From contig JAAUPH010000013.1 in NCBI GenBank assembly GCA_012035435.1, positions 1-18,919 on the forward strand: a stretch of 18,919 bases of DNA, read 5' to 3'. This document shows, piece by piece, positions 1 to 6,875 of this stretch. The notes under the pieces are model-generated. The model searched no databases. It was given only the letters and a program-made list of their open reading frames with translations, and was not told the origin of the DNA. The number at the start of each line of letters is the position of its first letter. Position 1 is the first letter of the stretch. This DNA comes from Sphingopyxis sp. GTDB lineage: Bacteria; Pseudomonadota; Alphaproteobacteria; Sphingomonadales; Sphingomonadaceae. A program made the translations under genes and the position numbers.

Positions 1-19
1 CGACAAGGTGATCCTATGA
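1..19 (+). CDS. 3' end of an upstream co-directional gene (only the last codons in window)
   Basis: In the frame starting at base 2 the codons read D-K-V-I-L followed by TGA at 17-19. That stop overlaps the ATG at 16 in the common ATGA arrangement of coupled genes. A second frame ends in TGA at 9-11, so the exact frame is not certain. There is too little sequence to say what the product is. In related genomes cfa-type genes often follow a DUF1365 or FAD-oxidoreductase gene, but nothing here proves that. Confidence 0.3.
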
Positions 20-95
20 ACACACAGCCACGGGCAAAACGCGGGCAACATCTGGTGCGGGCAGACGGCGGTCTGGCCGCAGGCGGGTTTTTGCA
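16..95 (+). other. Displaced N-terminal segment of the cfa-type gene (separated by an apparent one-base deletion)
   Basis: ATG at 16 has a good Shine-Dalgarno sequence, AAGGTG at 5-10, five bases upstream. It opens a frame reading MNTQPRAKRG...ADGGLAAGGFL, which resembles the usual beginning of sphingomonad cyclopropane synthases. The frame runs on to a stop near 157-159 without joining the main gene. Adding one G after base 93 would give F-L-A-R-V-L and join it smoothly to the frame open from 99. The likely real gene is therefore 16-1292, about 425 residues. Confidence 0.65.
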
Positions 96-98
96 AGG

Positions 99-1292
99 GT
101 GCTGGCCAAAGCCCCGGCGGCGTGGTTCCACCGCCAGCTTGATCGTGTTGATGCGGGCCTAGATCAAGGAGCGCTTGAAGCGCATTTGCCCGATGGCACG
201 GTGCGCATATTGGGCGGACGTGGCGACGGGCCAATGGCGGTCGTCCATCTGGCGCGGTGGACGGCGCTGGTGCGGCTTGCGCTGTCGGGCTCGGTTGGAT
301 GGTATGTGGCATGGGACCTTGGCGAATGGTCAAGCCCCGATCCGGTGCCGCTTTTTGATCTGTTCATGCGCAATGCGGCGACTTTGGGAGGCGCTGCCCG
401 GGCGAAAGGTCCTTGGCGGGCTCTGAACATGTTGCGGCACGCGCTCCGCCGCAATGACCGGGCAGGATCGCGCCGCAATATTTTGGCCCACTATGATCTG
501 GGAAATGATTTCTACGCGCGCTGGCTCGACGAAACGATGACCTATTCCAGCGCCCGTTTTGTCACGCCCGACATGAGCCTGGCGGATGCCCAGATCGCCA
601 AGATCGACTTGGCGCTCGACCGGCTGCGACTACATTCGGGAAGCCGGTTGCTGGAGGTTGGCTGCGGCTGGGGCAGTCTGTCGGCGCGCGCGATTGAGCG
701 TCACGATGCGGTTGTTCAGGCAATCACTCTGTCGCCTGAACAGGCGCGGGTTGCGGCGGGACGGTTGGCGGCACTTGATCCGGGCGGCAAGTCGCGGGTT
801 AGCATCACTGATTACCGAGACGTGACCGGCCAGTATGACGCCATTGCCAGCATCGAAATGGTCGAAGCGGTGGGCCGCCATTATTGGCCCGCTTATCTTG
901 ATACTCTGGCGCGGCTGCTGCGCCCCGACGGGCGGGCGGCGATCCAGTTCATCGCGATCCGCGACGATCTGTTCGAAGCCTATGCTGCCGGCCGCGACTT
1001 CATCCAAACCTTTATCTTCCCCGGCGGCTGCTTGCTTGGCGAGAGCGAGTTTCGCGGGTTGGCCGAGGCGCGAGGCTTTGTGTGGGAGAAAGCTGAACAT
1101 TTCGGCGAAGATTACGCCGAAACGCTGCGGCAATGGCGTGAGCGCTTTGACGCTGTTGCCGCGGCTGGTCAGCTTCCGCCTGGTTTCGATGAGCGGTTCG
1201 TGCGGCTGTGGCGCTATTATTTGCAATATTGTGAGGGCGGCTTTCGGGGTGGCGGCATTACCGTCGCTCAGGTGACGCTGGTTAAGGAATAG
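99..1292 (+). CDS. Cyclopropane-fatty-acyl-phospholipid synthase family SAM-dependent methyltransferase
   Basis: Enzymes of this family transfer a methylene group from S-adenosylmethionine to the double bond of membrane phospholipid acyl chains; some members make other methylated lipids. The family core is complete. It has the lipid-side motif YDLGNDFYARWLDETMTYSS, the SAM-binding motif LLEVGCGWGSLSA around residues 184-196, the active-site stretch IEMVEAVGRHYW, the segment DFIQTFIFPGG, and a C-terminal WRYYLQYCEGGF with the tyrosines expected near the bicarbonate site. The first usable codon of this frame is GTG at 99, but the domain begins abruptly there. The true start is probably ATG 16, in another frame (see the separate segment). 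The stop is 16 bases before the next gene, whose start has a strong ribosome site, so the two are probably co-transcribed. The family is certain; the exact lipid product is not. Confidence 0.9.
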   Translation: MLAKAPAAWFHRQLDRVDAGLDQGALEAHLPDGTVRILGGRGDGPMAVVHLARWTALVRLALSGSVGWYVAWDLGEWSSPDPVPLFDLFMRNAATLGGAARAKGPWRALNMLRHALRRNDRAGSRRNILAHYDLGNDFYARWLDETMTYSSARFVTPDMSLADAQIAKIDLALDRLRLHSGSRLLEVGCGWGSLSARAIERHDAVVQAITLSPEQARVAAGRLAALDPGGKSRVSITDYRDVTGQYDAIASIEMVEAVGRHYWPAYLDTLARLLRPDGRAAIQFIAIRDDLFEAYAAGRDFIQTFIFPGGCLLGESEFRGLAEARGFVWEKAEHFGEDYAETLRQWRERFDAVAAAGQLPPGFDERFVRLWRYYLQYCEGGFRGGGITVAQVTLVKE

Positions 1293-1308
1293 CAGGGGGA
1301 GGGTATCG

Positions 1309-2491
1309 ATGCGCAAGTGGCTCTTGGGGGGCTTGGCGGTCATTGTTGTTGGTGCGGCCGCCTTTTGGTTTGGCACGGACAAGGACACGCGCAACCTCAT
1401 CGCCCACATGCCGACGGACCGCAACGTGCTGTTTTGGTCCGTGCCGCAGCGCGATGCGGCGTTTCGCGCGCTCGACGCCTTGCCCGTCCTAGCCAAAGCT
1501 TCGACGATCAAGGCCGGGGCCCGTCTCATCGCTGCCAAAGGGCGCGCCGCTGAGCGCCGATCTCAATATTGATGCCTTTATGGCGAAGCAGCGGACGGCG
1601 GCGCTGGTGATCGTCCACAATGGCAAGCTCCGCGAGGAGCGTTATGGTCTGGATTTCGACGCGAACGGCAAGTGGACCAGCTTTTCGGTTGCGAAATCGC
1701 TTACGTCCACGATGGTTGGCGCGGCAGTGCGTGATGGCTTTATCCGCAGTCTGGAAGACAAGGTCACGCTGTACATCCCCGGGCTTAAGGGTTCGGCTTA
1801 TGATGAGGTGTCCGTTCGCCAGCTGTTGACCATGACATCGGGGGTCAAATGGAACGAGGATTACACCGATCCAAAGTCGGATGTGGCCATGTTCAATGAG
1901 CACACGGCTCCGCCGGGAGTCGATGTGACCGTCAGCTATATGCGCACATTGCCGCGCGAAGCGCCGGCGGGCAGCAAATGGGTTTACAAGACCGGCGAGA
2001 CCAACCTGATCGGGGTGCTGGTTTCCAGCGCGACCAAAAAGCCGCTGGCCCAATATTTGAGCGAGAAACTGTGGGTGCCGTTCGGGATGGAACAGGATGC
2101 CACTTGGTTGCTGGGATCGACGGAGCATGAAATCAGCGGTTGCTGCATTCAGGCTGCGACGCGGGACATGGCGCGTTTTGGGCTGTTCATCATAGGCGGT
2201 GGCATGGCGGGTGGAAAGCCAGTTCTGCCTGACAGCTGGATCGCAGAGGCAACGACGAAACAGGCCGACATCGGAGCGCCGGGGCGCGGTTATGGTTATC
2301 AATGGTGGACCAACGACGATGGCAGCTTTGCCGCGCAGGGCATTTTCGGCCAGGGCATTTTTATCGATCCGAAGCGCCAGCTCGTCATTGCAACAAATGG
2401 CAATTGGCCAACGGCGACCGATCCCGATGGCGTGGGGGCCGAAAGAGAACGCTTTTACAAGGCGGTACAGACGGCAGTTGACGCGGAATGA
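1309..2491 (+). CDS. Membrane-anchored serine hydrolase, beta-lactamase class C / 6-aminohexanoate-dimer hydrolase-like (frameshifted)
   Basis: ATG 1309 follows a strong GGGAGGG ribosome site and encodes a signal or anchor helix (MRKWLLGGLAVIVVGAAAFWFG). The catalytic domain lies in a different frame, open from 1580 to 2491. It contains the nucleophile tetrad S-V-A-K, near residues 126-129 of the repaired protein, a tyrosine in WVYKTGETN, and a GQGIFIDP strand in the place of the third motif. These are hallmarks of the PF00144 fold. Between about 1519 and 1539 the reading frame slips by one base: ARLIAAKG in the first frame runs against SLPKGAPLSADLNIDAFM in the second. Removing one C from the GGGGCCC run restores a single protein of about 393 residues. 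It is probably periplasmic and membrane-anchored, acting on an ester or amide. The substrate cannot be read from the sequence; esterase, lactamase-like and oligomer hydrolases share this fold. Confidence 0.82.
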
Positions 2492-2495
2492 TGGC

Positions 2496-2894
2496 TTAGA
2501 CGGTGACCTGTGCCGTCCGTCCGGCGAGCCACGCTGCTACCATCGGCAGCGCAAAGGCTAGAGCGACCATCCACCAGGCTTCGCCGAGCGACAGCGCACG
2601 CGTTACACCCGCGCCAAAGACTGCGCCGCCGACAATCCAAGCCGTCGCCGGCACGCCCGATGCCCGCGCCGCCAGCCAGCCGCCAGCAAAGGCGCCGATC
2701 AACCAACCGACGAGCAGTGACAGCGTGTTGATCAGCGGAATCTGAATCTCGAGCGCTGCGGGGTCCGCTGCGTCGGGCATCGCGACAACCGGGTCGATCA
2801 CGTTGCCAACATATTGCGCCAGATAAATGAGCGCAAAGGCCAGCAATATGCCCGCGATTGTGGCTAATCCGCTTCGGATCAGGCTGGGTTGCAT
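2496..2894 (-). CDS. Small integral membrane protein of unknown function
   Basis: This is a protein of about 132 residues with four hydrophobic segments, near residues 7-28, 57-78, 84-100 and 107-126. They are separated by a short acidic loop (PDAADPAALE) between the first two. There is no catalytic motif and I do not recognise the family. ATG 2894 is preferred over the in-frame GTG at 2897; the ribosome site is weak for either. The gene converges on the serine hydrolase with only four bases between the stops, and lies downstream of the SDR and purF on the same strand, about 65 bases away. It may be the last gene of that transcript or have its own promoter. Confidence 0.7.
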   Translation of the reverse strand: MQPSLIRSGLATIAGILLAFALIYLAQYVGNVIDPVVAMPDAADPAALEIQIPLINTLSLLVGWLIGAFAGGWLAARASGVPATAWIVGGAVFGAGVTRALSLGEAWWMVALAFALPMVAAWLAGRTAQVTV

Positions 2895-2960
2895 CACATA
2901 TGTCCGCTTGTTGGTTGAAACTCGAGGCGTCAGCCTAGCAGCACAACTGCCAAAAAGCAG

Positions 2961-3692
2961 TTAAGTACCCTGCTTGGACAGCGCAAGGAAGGCGGTGCTG
3001 TCAAAACCGGCGACACACATGTCGGTGATCGCACGGCCGACCACCGCAGGTTCCTTGACCGTGGCGGCGTCCTCGCCAGGAAAAGCGCGTGCACGCATTT
3101 GGGTACGAGTCGCGCCCGGGTCGACGATGGCGGTGCGCACGGTCGAGATGTTCGCCATTTCTTCGCCATAGCTGGTCACGAGCACCTCGAGCGCAGCCTT
3201 GGAGGCCGCGTAGGCTCCCCAATAGGCCCGCGGACTGCGCGCGACTGAAGAGGTAAGGGCAACCAGCTTGCCCGCCGCCGCCCGCCGCAGTAACGGGTCG
3301 AAATTGGCAATCAGAGCCTGCTGCGCGACCAGATTGAGCGTTAGGACACGGTTGAATTCCTTGCCATCAATGGCGGCAACGGGCGTCAGGGTGCCGAGTT
3401 GCGCCGCGTTCATCACCAAAATATCCAGCCGCTGCCAGCGTTCGGCGACCGCGCTCGCCAGCCGGGCAATGGCATCGCCATCGGTGAGGTCGAGTGGTGC
3501 AATGGTGGCGCTTCCCCCGCCTTCGTGAATCTGGTCCTCAAGCTCTTCAAGGCCGGCGGTCGTGCGCGCCGTGATGATGACATGCGCCCCGGCCCCCGCG
3601 AGTGAAACGGCGGTTGCTGCGCCAATGCCCCGGCTGGCCCCGGTGACGAGCGCAATCTGGCCGTCCAGCGGTTTAGTTCCAACGTTGCTCAT
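2961..3692 (-). CDS. Short-chain dehydrogenase/reductase (SDR), downstream of purF
   Basis: This is a classical NAD(P)-dependent SDR of 243 residues. Visible motifs are the cofactor loop TGASRGIG (17-24), NAAQ (95-98) in place of NNAG, N120, a serine at 148/149, and the catalytic Y161 and K165 in YAASK. The C-terminal PGATRT motif after the active site is also typical. ATG 3692 lies two bases after the purF stop, so it is probably translated from the purF transcript; an in-frame GTG at 3698 overlapping the purF stop is possible but less likely. It is a cytosolic oxidoreductase whose substrate is unknown. The pairing with purF is one I recall as usual in sphingomonads, but it does not imply a purine role. 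Confidence 0.9.
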   Translation of the reverse strand: MSNVGTKPLDGQIALVTGASRGIGAATAVSLAGAGAHVIITARTTAGLEELEDQIHEGGGSATIAPLDLTDGDAIARLASAVAERWQRLDILVMNAAQLGTLTPVAAIDGKEFNRVLTLNLVAQQALIANFDPLLRRAAAGKLVALTSSVARSPRAYWGAYAASKAALEVLVTSYGEEMANISTVRTAIVDPGATRTQMRARAFPGEDAATVKEPAVVGRAITDMCVAGFDSTAFLALSKQGT

Positions 3693-3694
3693 GG

Positions 3695-5152
3695 TCACAC
3701 CACCCGTTCGGCCAGCAGCGCAAATTGATCCTCGGGCGCGACATCATCATGATCGGTCAGCGTCGTCGGATAGTCGCCGGTAAAACAGGCGTCGCAATAT
3801 TGCGGGCGGTCGCCCAACCGACCATCCTGTCCCAACGCCCGATAGAGCCCATCAATGGACAAAAAGGCCAAGCTGTCGGCGTTGATGAAATTGGCCATTT
3901 GGCCCACCGTCATCTGCGCGGCGAGCAATTTGCCGCGCTCCGGCGTATCGACGCCATAGAAACAGCTGTGCGAGGTGGGCGGGCTGGCAATGCGCATATG
4001 CACCTCTGCCGCGCCCGCCTCACGCATCATTTGGACAATTTTCAGACTGGTTGTGCCGCGCACAATGCTGTCATCGATCAACACGATGCGTTTGCCCGCA
4101 ATCAGTGCGCGATTGGCATTATGTTTCAGTTTCACGCCCAAGTGGCGAACCTTGTCGCCGGGTTGGATGAATGTGCGGCCCACATAGTGCGACCGGATGA
4201 TGCCCAGTTCGAACGGAATGCCCGATGCCTGAGCATAGCCAATCGCTGCCGGTGTCCCGCTGTCGGGCACTGGGATGACGATGTCTGCATCGACCGGATT
4301 TTCTTCAGCGAGCTGAGCACCGATGGCTTTGCGGACCGAGTAGACGCTGGTGCCTTCGACAATGGAATCGGGGCGCGAAAAATAGACATATTCGAAGATG
4401 CAGGGGCGCGGGTTTTGATCGGTGAAGGGACGTATAGAACTCATTTCGCCGTCACGCACGATCACCATTTCGCCCGGCTCGACCGAGCGGATATATTCTG
4501 CGCCCACGACATCGAGCGCGACTGTTTCCGACGCAAAGATGATCGCTTCGTTCAGCCGCCCGATGACCAGTGGGCGCACTCCCAGCGGATCGCGGCAGCC
4601 GATCAGCCCTTCTGCGGTCATACAGATCAGCGAGTAGGCGCCTTCGAGTTGCTTGAGCGCATCGATGAAACGGTCGAGCAAGGTACGATAGCTGCTGTTG
4701 GCAACCAGGTGGATGATTACTTCGGTATCACTGGTCGACTGAAAAATGGCGCCGCGCCGCACAAGGCCTTTGCGCAGCGTCATGGCATTGGAAATATTGC
4801 CGTTGTGCGCAATCGCAAAGCCACCGGTTGCCAACTCGGCAAACAGCGGCTGAACGTTGCGCAGCGCCGTTTCGCCCGTGGTTGAATAGCGGACATGGCC
4901 GATGGCGGCCTGTCCCTCAAGTTGGCGGATGATGTCGTCGCGGTCAAAATTGCCCGCGACATGGCCCATCGCGCGGTGGGTGTGAAAGTCGCGCCCCGAA
5001 AAGCTGGTAATTCCGGCGGCTTCCTGACCACGATGCTGCAGTGCGTGGAGGCCCAGGGCAACAACTGCAGCAGCGCTTTCAGCGCCGTAAATGCCGAATA
5101 CGCCGCATTCTTCACGCAGCTTGTCATCTTCGAACGGGTGGGTCGTGAGCAT
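3695..5152 (-). CDS. purF: Amidophosphoribosyltransferase (first step of de novo purine synthesis)
   Basis: PurF makes 5-phosphoribosylamine from PRPP and glutamine. From ATG 5152 the protein has 485 residues. C16 (in REECGVFG) would be the N-terminal nucleophile exposed after propeptide removal. The glutaminase domain shows HRGQEAAGI, GHVRYSTTG and AHNGNISN. The PRTase domain carries the PRPP loop LIDDSIVRGTTS near 358-369. Cysteines at 251, 397, 453 and 456 (YCDAC) match the four ligands of the [4Fe-4S] cluster in the Bacillus-type enzyme. The frame is open up to 5227, but ATG 5152 is chosen because AGGA sits six bases upstream and the resulting 15-residue leader before the cysteine is normal for the family. 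It is followed immediately by the SDR gene. Confidence 0.96.
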   Translation of the reverse strand: MLTTHPFEDDKLREECGVFGIYGAESAAAVVALGLHALQHRGQEAAGITSFSGRDFHTHRAMGHVAGNFDRDDIIRQLEGQAAIGHVRYSTTGETALRNVQPLFAELATGGFAIAHNGNISNAMTLRKGLVRRGAIFQSTSDTEVIIHLVANSSYRTLLDRFIDALKQLEGAYSLICMTAEGLIGCRDPLGVRPLVIGRLNEAIIFASETVALDVVGAEYIRSVEPGEMVIVRDGEMSSIRPFTDQNPRPCIFEYVYFSRPDSIVEGTSVYSVRKAIGAQLAEENPVDADIVIPVPDSGTPAAIGYAQASGIPFELGIIRSHYVGRTFIQPGDKVRHLGVKLKHNANRALIAGKRIVLIDDSIVRGTTSLKIVQMMREAGAAEVHMRIASPPTSHSCFYGVDTPERGKLLAAQMTVGQMANFINADSLAFLSIDGLYRALGQDGRLGDRPQYCDACFTGDYPTTLTDHDDVAPEDQFALLAERVV

Positions 5153-5461
5153 CAGCAATCCTGCGTGGGAGGCGTGGCTGGCGGGCATATAGGAAGGGTC
5201 CGCCCATTTGTCGCCCTTTATTGTCATGCGTTCGCGTTCGATATTCCAGCCGTTTCGAGCATGCGGTGAAAAAGCTTGGAAAACTGCGCAACTTCACAGT
5301 GGATCATTGCAATTTCCCAACAGCGAAGCGGGACCGGCGAAGGATCCTTGGCGGAACAGCTCAATCTTATTACGCGCTAGCCAATGCGAAACTGCCCTTG
5401 TAGTACAGCGAGAATTGCACTGACTGGCGTTTGCGGGCGGTGCAGGCTAGGTGCGTGGACA
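5153..5461. other. Intergenic region between divergent purF and hisI
   Basis: This gap of about 309 bases must hold the promoters for purF (leftward) and hisI (rightward). I looked for sigma-70-type boxes on both strands and found none convincing. There is no clear riboswitch fold, terminator or small conserved gene. A frame continuing purF upstream to ATG 5227 lacks a good ribosome site. No cvpA-like gene lies here. Confidence 0.5.
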
Positions 5462-5824
5462 ATGACGCCGATGATCGAGAACACGACAGCCTTTATTCCG
5501 CGCTTTGACGCCGCCGGGCTGGTCACCGCAGTGGTCACCGACGCCGACAGCGGCGCAGTTCTGATGCTCGCCCATATGAACCGGGAAGCCATCGACCGGA
5601 CGCTGGCAAGCGGGCAGGTGCATTTCTGGTCCCGCTCGCGGCAGTCACTATGGCTGAAAGGCGAGACTTCGGGCCATTTTTTGACGCTGGTTGAGATGCG
5701 AGTGGACTGTGATCAGGATGCGCTGTGGGTGGCGGCGCGGCCCGCGGGTCCGGTGTGTCACACGGGTGCGCCCAATTGCTTTTATCGCCGCGTGACCAGT
5801 CCGGAGACGCTGGTTCGTGATTAA
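5462..5824 (+). CDS. hisI: Phosphoribosyl-AMP cyclohydrolase (histidine biosynthesis, step 3)
   Basis: HisI opens the adenine ring of phosphoribosyl-AMP in a Zn/Mg-dependent reaction in the cytosol. The 120-residue protein is the monofunctional form, without the HisE pyrophosphatase domain. Diagnostic residues are all present: [17 protein letters not shown] (substrate loop, 55-71), the aspartates of VDCDQD (D82, D84, D86) for magnesium, and C83, C99 (GPVCHTG) and C106 (NCFY) for zinc. ATG 5462 gives the usual family length. The frame extends upstream to 5384, but that part is cysteine- and arginine-rich and unlike HisI. The gene is isolated from other his genes in this window and overlaps the next lipoprotein gene by eight bases. 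Confidence 0.95.
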   Translation: MTPMIENTTAFIPRFDAAGLVTAVVTDADSGAVLMLAHMNREAIDRTLASGQVHFWSRSRQSLWLKGETSGHFLTLVEMRVDCDQDALWVAARPAGPVCHTGAPNCFYRRVTSPETLVRD

Positions 5825-6341
5825 GCCGGGCTGGTTGATCCTTTCGTCGCTTCTGCTCGCTGCGTGCGGGAAGGCTGGCGATTTCGGCGCGAACGCCAAT
5901 AATCCTTTGGAAGCGGCAGCGCGGGATCGGGGAATTGTCCAAGAAGGCCACGCAGCACCAACCGGGGTGTTTGAGCGGCGCCATGAGCTAGGACGCGATG
6001 CGCTGTGCGTAGTGCCTGCAGCGGGAGGCGATTACCGCTTTGCGCTTACGGCCGCTTATGGCGCGGGCTCCGTCTGTCAAGCAAGCGGAACGCTGAGCAA
6101 CATGGACGGCGCGTGGACGATGCAGTTCGCCGACCGGACGGAATGCAGTTTTACGGTGAGAGAAGTGGGCGACGAGCTGCGCCTGCCGGGAAGCCTGCCG
6201 AGCGCGTGCGCGAAGCTGTGCCGCAATGGCGGGTCGATCTCTGGATTGCGGCTACCGCGGGCCAGCTGGAGCGAGCAGGATGCCGTAACGGCGCGCTTTG
6301 ATCGGCCCGACGGTAAACCGGGGGTTGATTGCCGTGGCTAA
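5817..6341 (+). CDS. Small lipoprotein of unknown function
   Basis: GTG 5817 overlaps the end of hisI by eight bases, so translation is probably coupled. The first 17 residues form a lipoprotein signal with lipobox L-L-A-A-C-G and C17 as the lipidation site, so the protein should be attached to a membrane and face the periplasm. The mature part of about 157 residues contains six further cysteines, in contexts such as ALCVVP, SVCQAS, TECSFT and CAKLCRNGG, which could form disulfides. [21 protein letters not shown] stretch suggests a small beta-rich domain. I do not recognise the family and give no function; the link to histidine synthesis is positional only. Confidence 0.75.
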   Translation: MIKPGWLILSSLLLAACGKAGDFGANANNPLEAAARDRGIVQEGHAAPTGVFERRHELGRDALCVVPAAGGDYRFALTAAYGAGSVCQASGTLSNMDGAWTMQFADRTECSFTVREVGDELRLPGSLPSACAKLCRNGGSISGLRLPRASWSEQDAVTARFDRPDGKPGVDCRG

Positions 6342-6354
6342 GAGCGGCGATACC

Positions 6355-6390
6355 TTGACGTTCACGTCAACGTAAATTAGCCTATGCTTC
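6355..6390 (+). promoter_or_regulatory. Promoter/operator of the MerR-type regulator (palindrome, three ACGT boxes)
   Basis: TTGACGT (6355-6361) and ACGTCAA (6364-6370) form a perfect 7-2-7 inverted repeat. ACGT occurs three times at exact 6-bp spacing, at 6358, 6364 and 6370. TTGACG (6355-6360) is also a good -35 box, and TAGCCT (6378-6383) lies 17 bases further on as a possible -10. Transcription would then begin at or next to the ATG at 6391, which has no Shine-Dalgarno sequence, so the message may be leaderless. An operator overlapping the promoter is typical of MerR-family autoregulation. The box assignments are inferred. Confidence 0.6.
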
Positions 6391-6822
6391 ATGACAACCG
6401 AATTCGGCCATTCGCACATCGACACGCCCGATCATCTGGGCCGCGATCAATTCAGCATCACCGATCTATCGGCCGAATTCGGTGTGACAGCCAGGGCGCT
6501 GCGCTTTTATGAGGATGAGGGCTGATCAGCCCGTCGCGGCGCGGGTTGGCCCGCATCTATTCAAAACGTGACCGCGCGCGGCTCGCCTGGATATTGCGCG
6601 CAAAGCGTGTGGGGTTCAGCCTGTCGGAGCGTTCGTGGAGATGATCGATCTGTACGACATCGGCGATGACCGCCGGAAGCAGCGGCAGGTGACGATCGAA
6701 AAATGCGCGATCGTATCGCATTGCTGACACAGCAGCGTGAAGATATCGACAGCTCGATCGCTGAATTGACGCGCTTTATTGATACGGTGGCGAAAGCCGA
6801 TGCGGGGCAGCAACCGGCCTGA
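6391..6822 (+). pseudogene. MerR-family transcriptional regulator, LiuR-like (three apparent one-base deletions)
   Basis: Read across three frames, the region encodes a typical MerR protein of about 144 residues. The helix-turn-helix is FSITDLSAEFGVTARALRFY followed by EDEGLISPSRRG; then come a wing (LARIYSKRDRARLAW), ILRAKRVGFSLSE, EMIDLYDIGDDRRKQRQVTI and a coiled-coil tail (ALLTQQREDIDSSIAELTRF). As written, the frame breaks at 6519-6521 (GGG for GGGG, creating TGA 6523), between 6627 and 6639, and at 6704-6708 (TGCGCG for TGCCGCG). Three losses return the end to the starting frame, and between them there are no other stops. I favour sequence error over decay. Members of this group next to acyl-CoA dehydrogenase genes commonly control branched-chain amino acid or fatty acid breakdown, with a CoA-type inducer. 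Here the regulator lies 53 bases before such a gene. Confidence 0.82.
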
Positions 6823-6875
6823 GGCTGCGGCGTTAAAATTGATCTAGACCTGACAAAAAATCAAAGGAATCTTCC

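Noticed and set aside
2945..2962. Inverted repeat AACTGC/GCAGTT at the SDR stop codon as a terminator
   Set aside because: The stem is only six AT-containing pairs and is not followed by a T-run on the minus strand; it overlaps the stop codon.
3725..4885. Long open frame (386 codons) on the plus strand opposite purF
   Set aside because: purF is unmistakable on the other strand; the plus-strand frame has no family motifs and arises from GC-rich codon bias.
6391..6822. True pseudogene decay of the regulator
   Set aside because: All breaks are single bases with intact sequence between them, and the same type of break occurs in likely essential or conserved genes across the window; error is the simpler explanation, though not proven.
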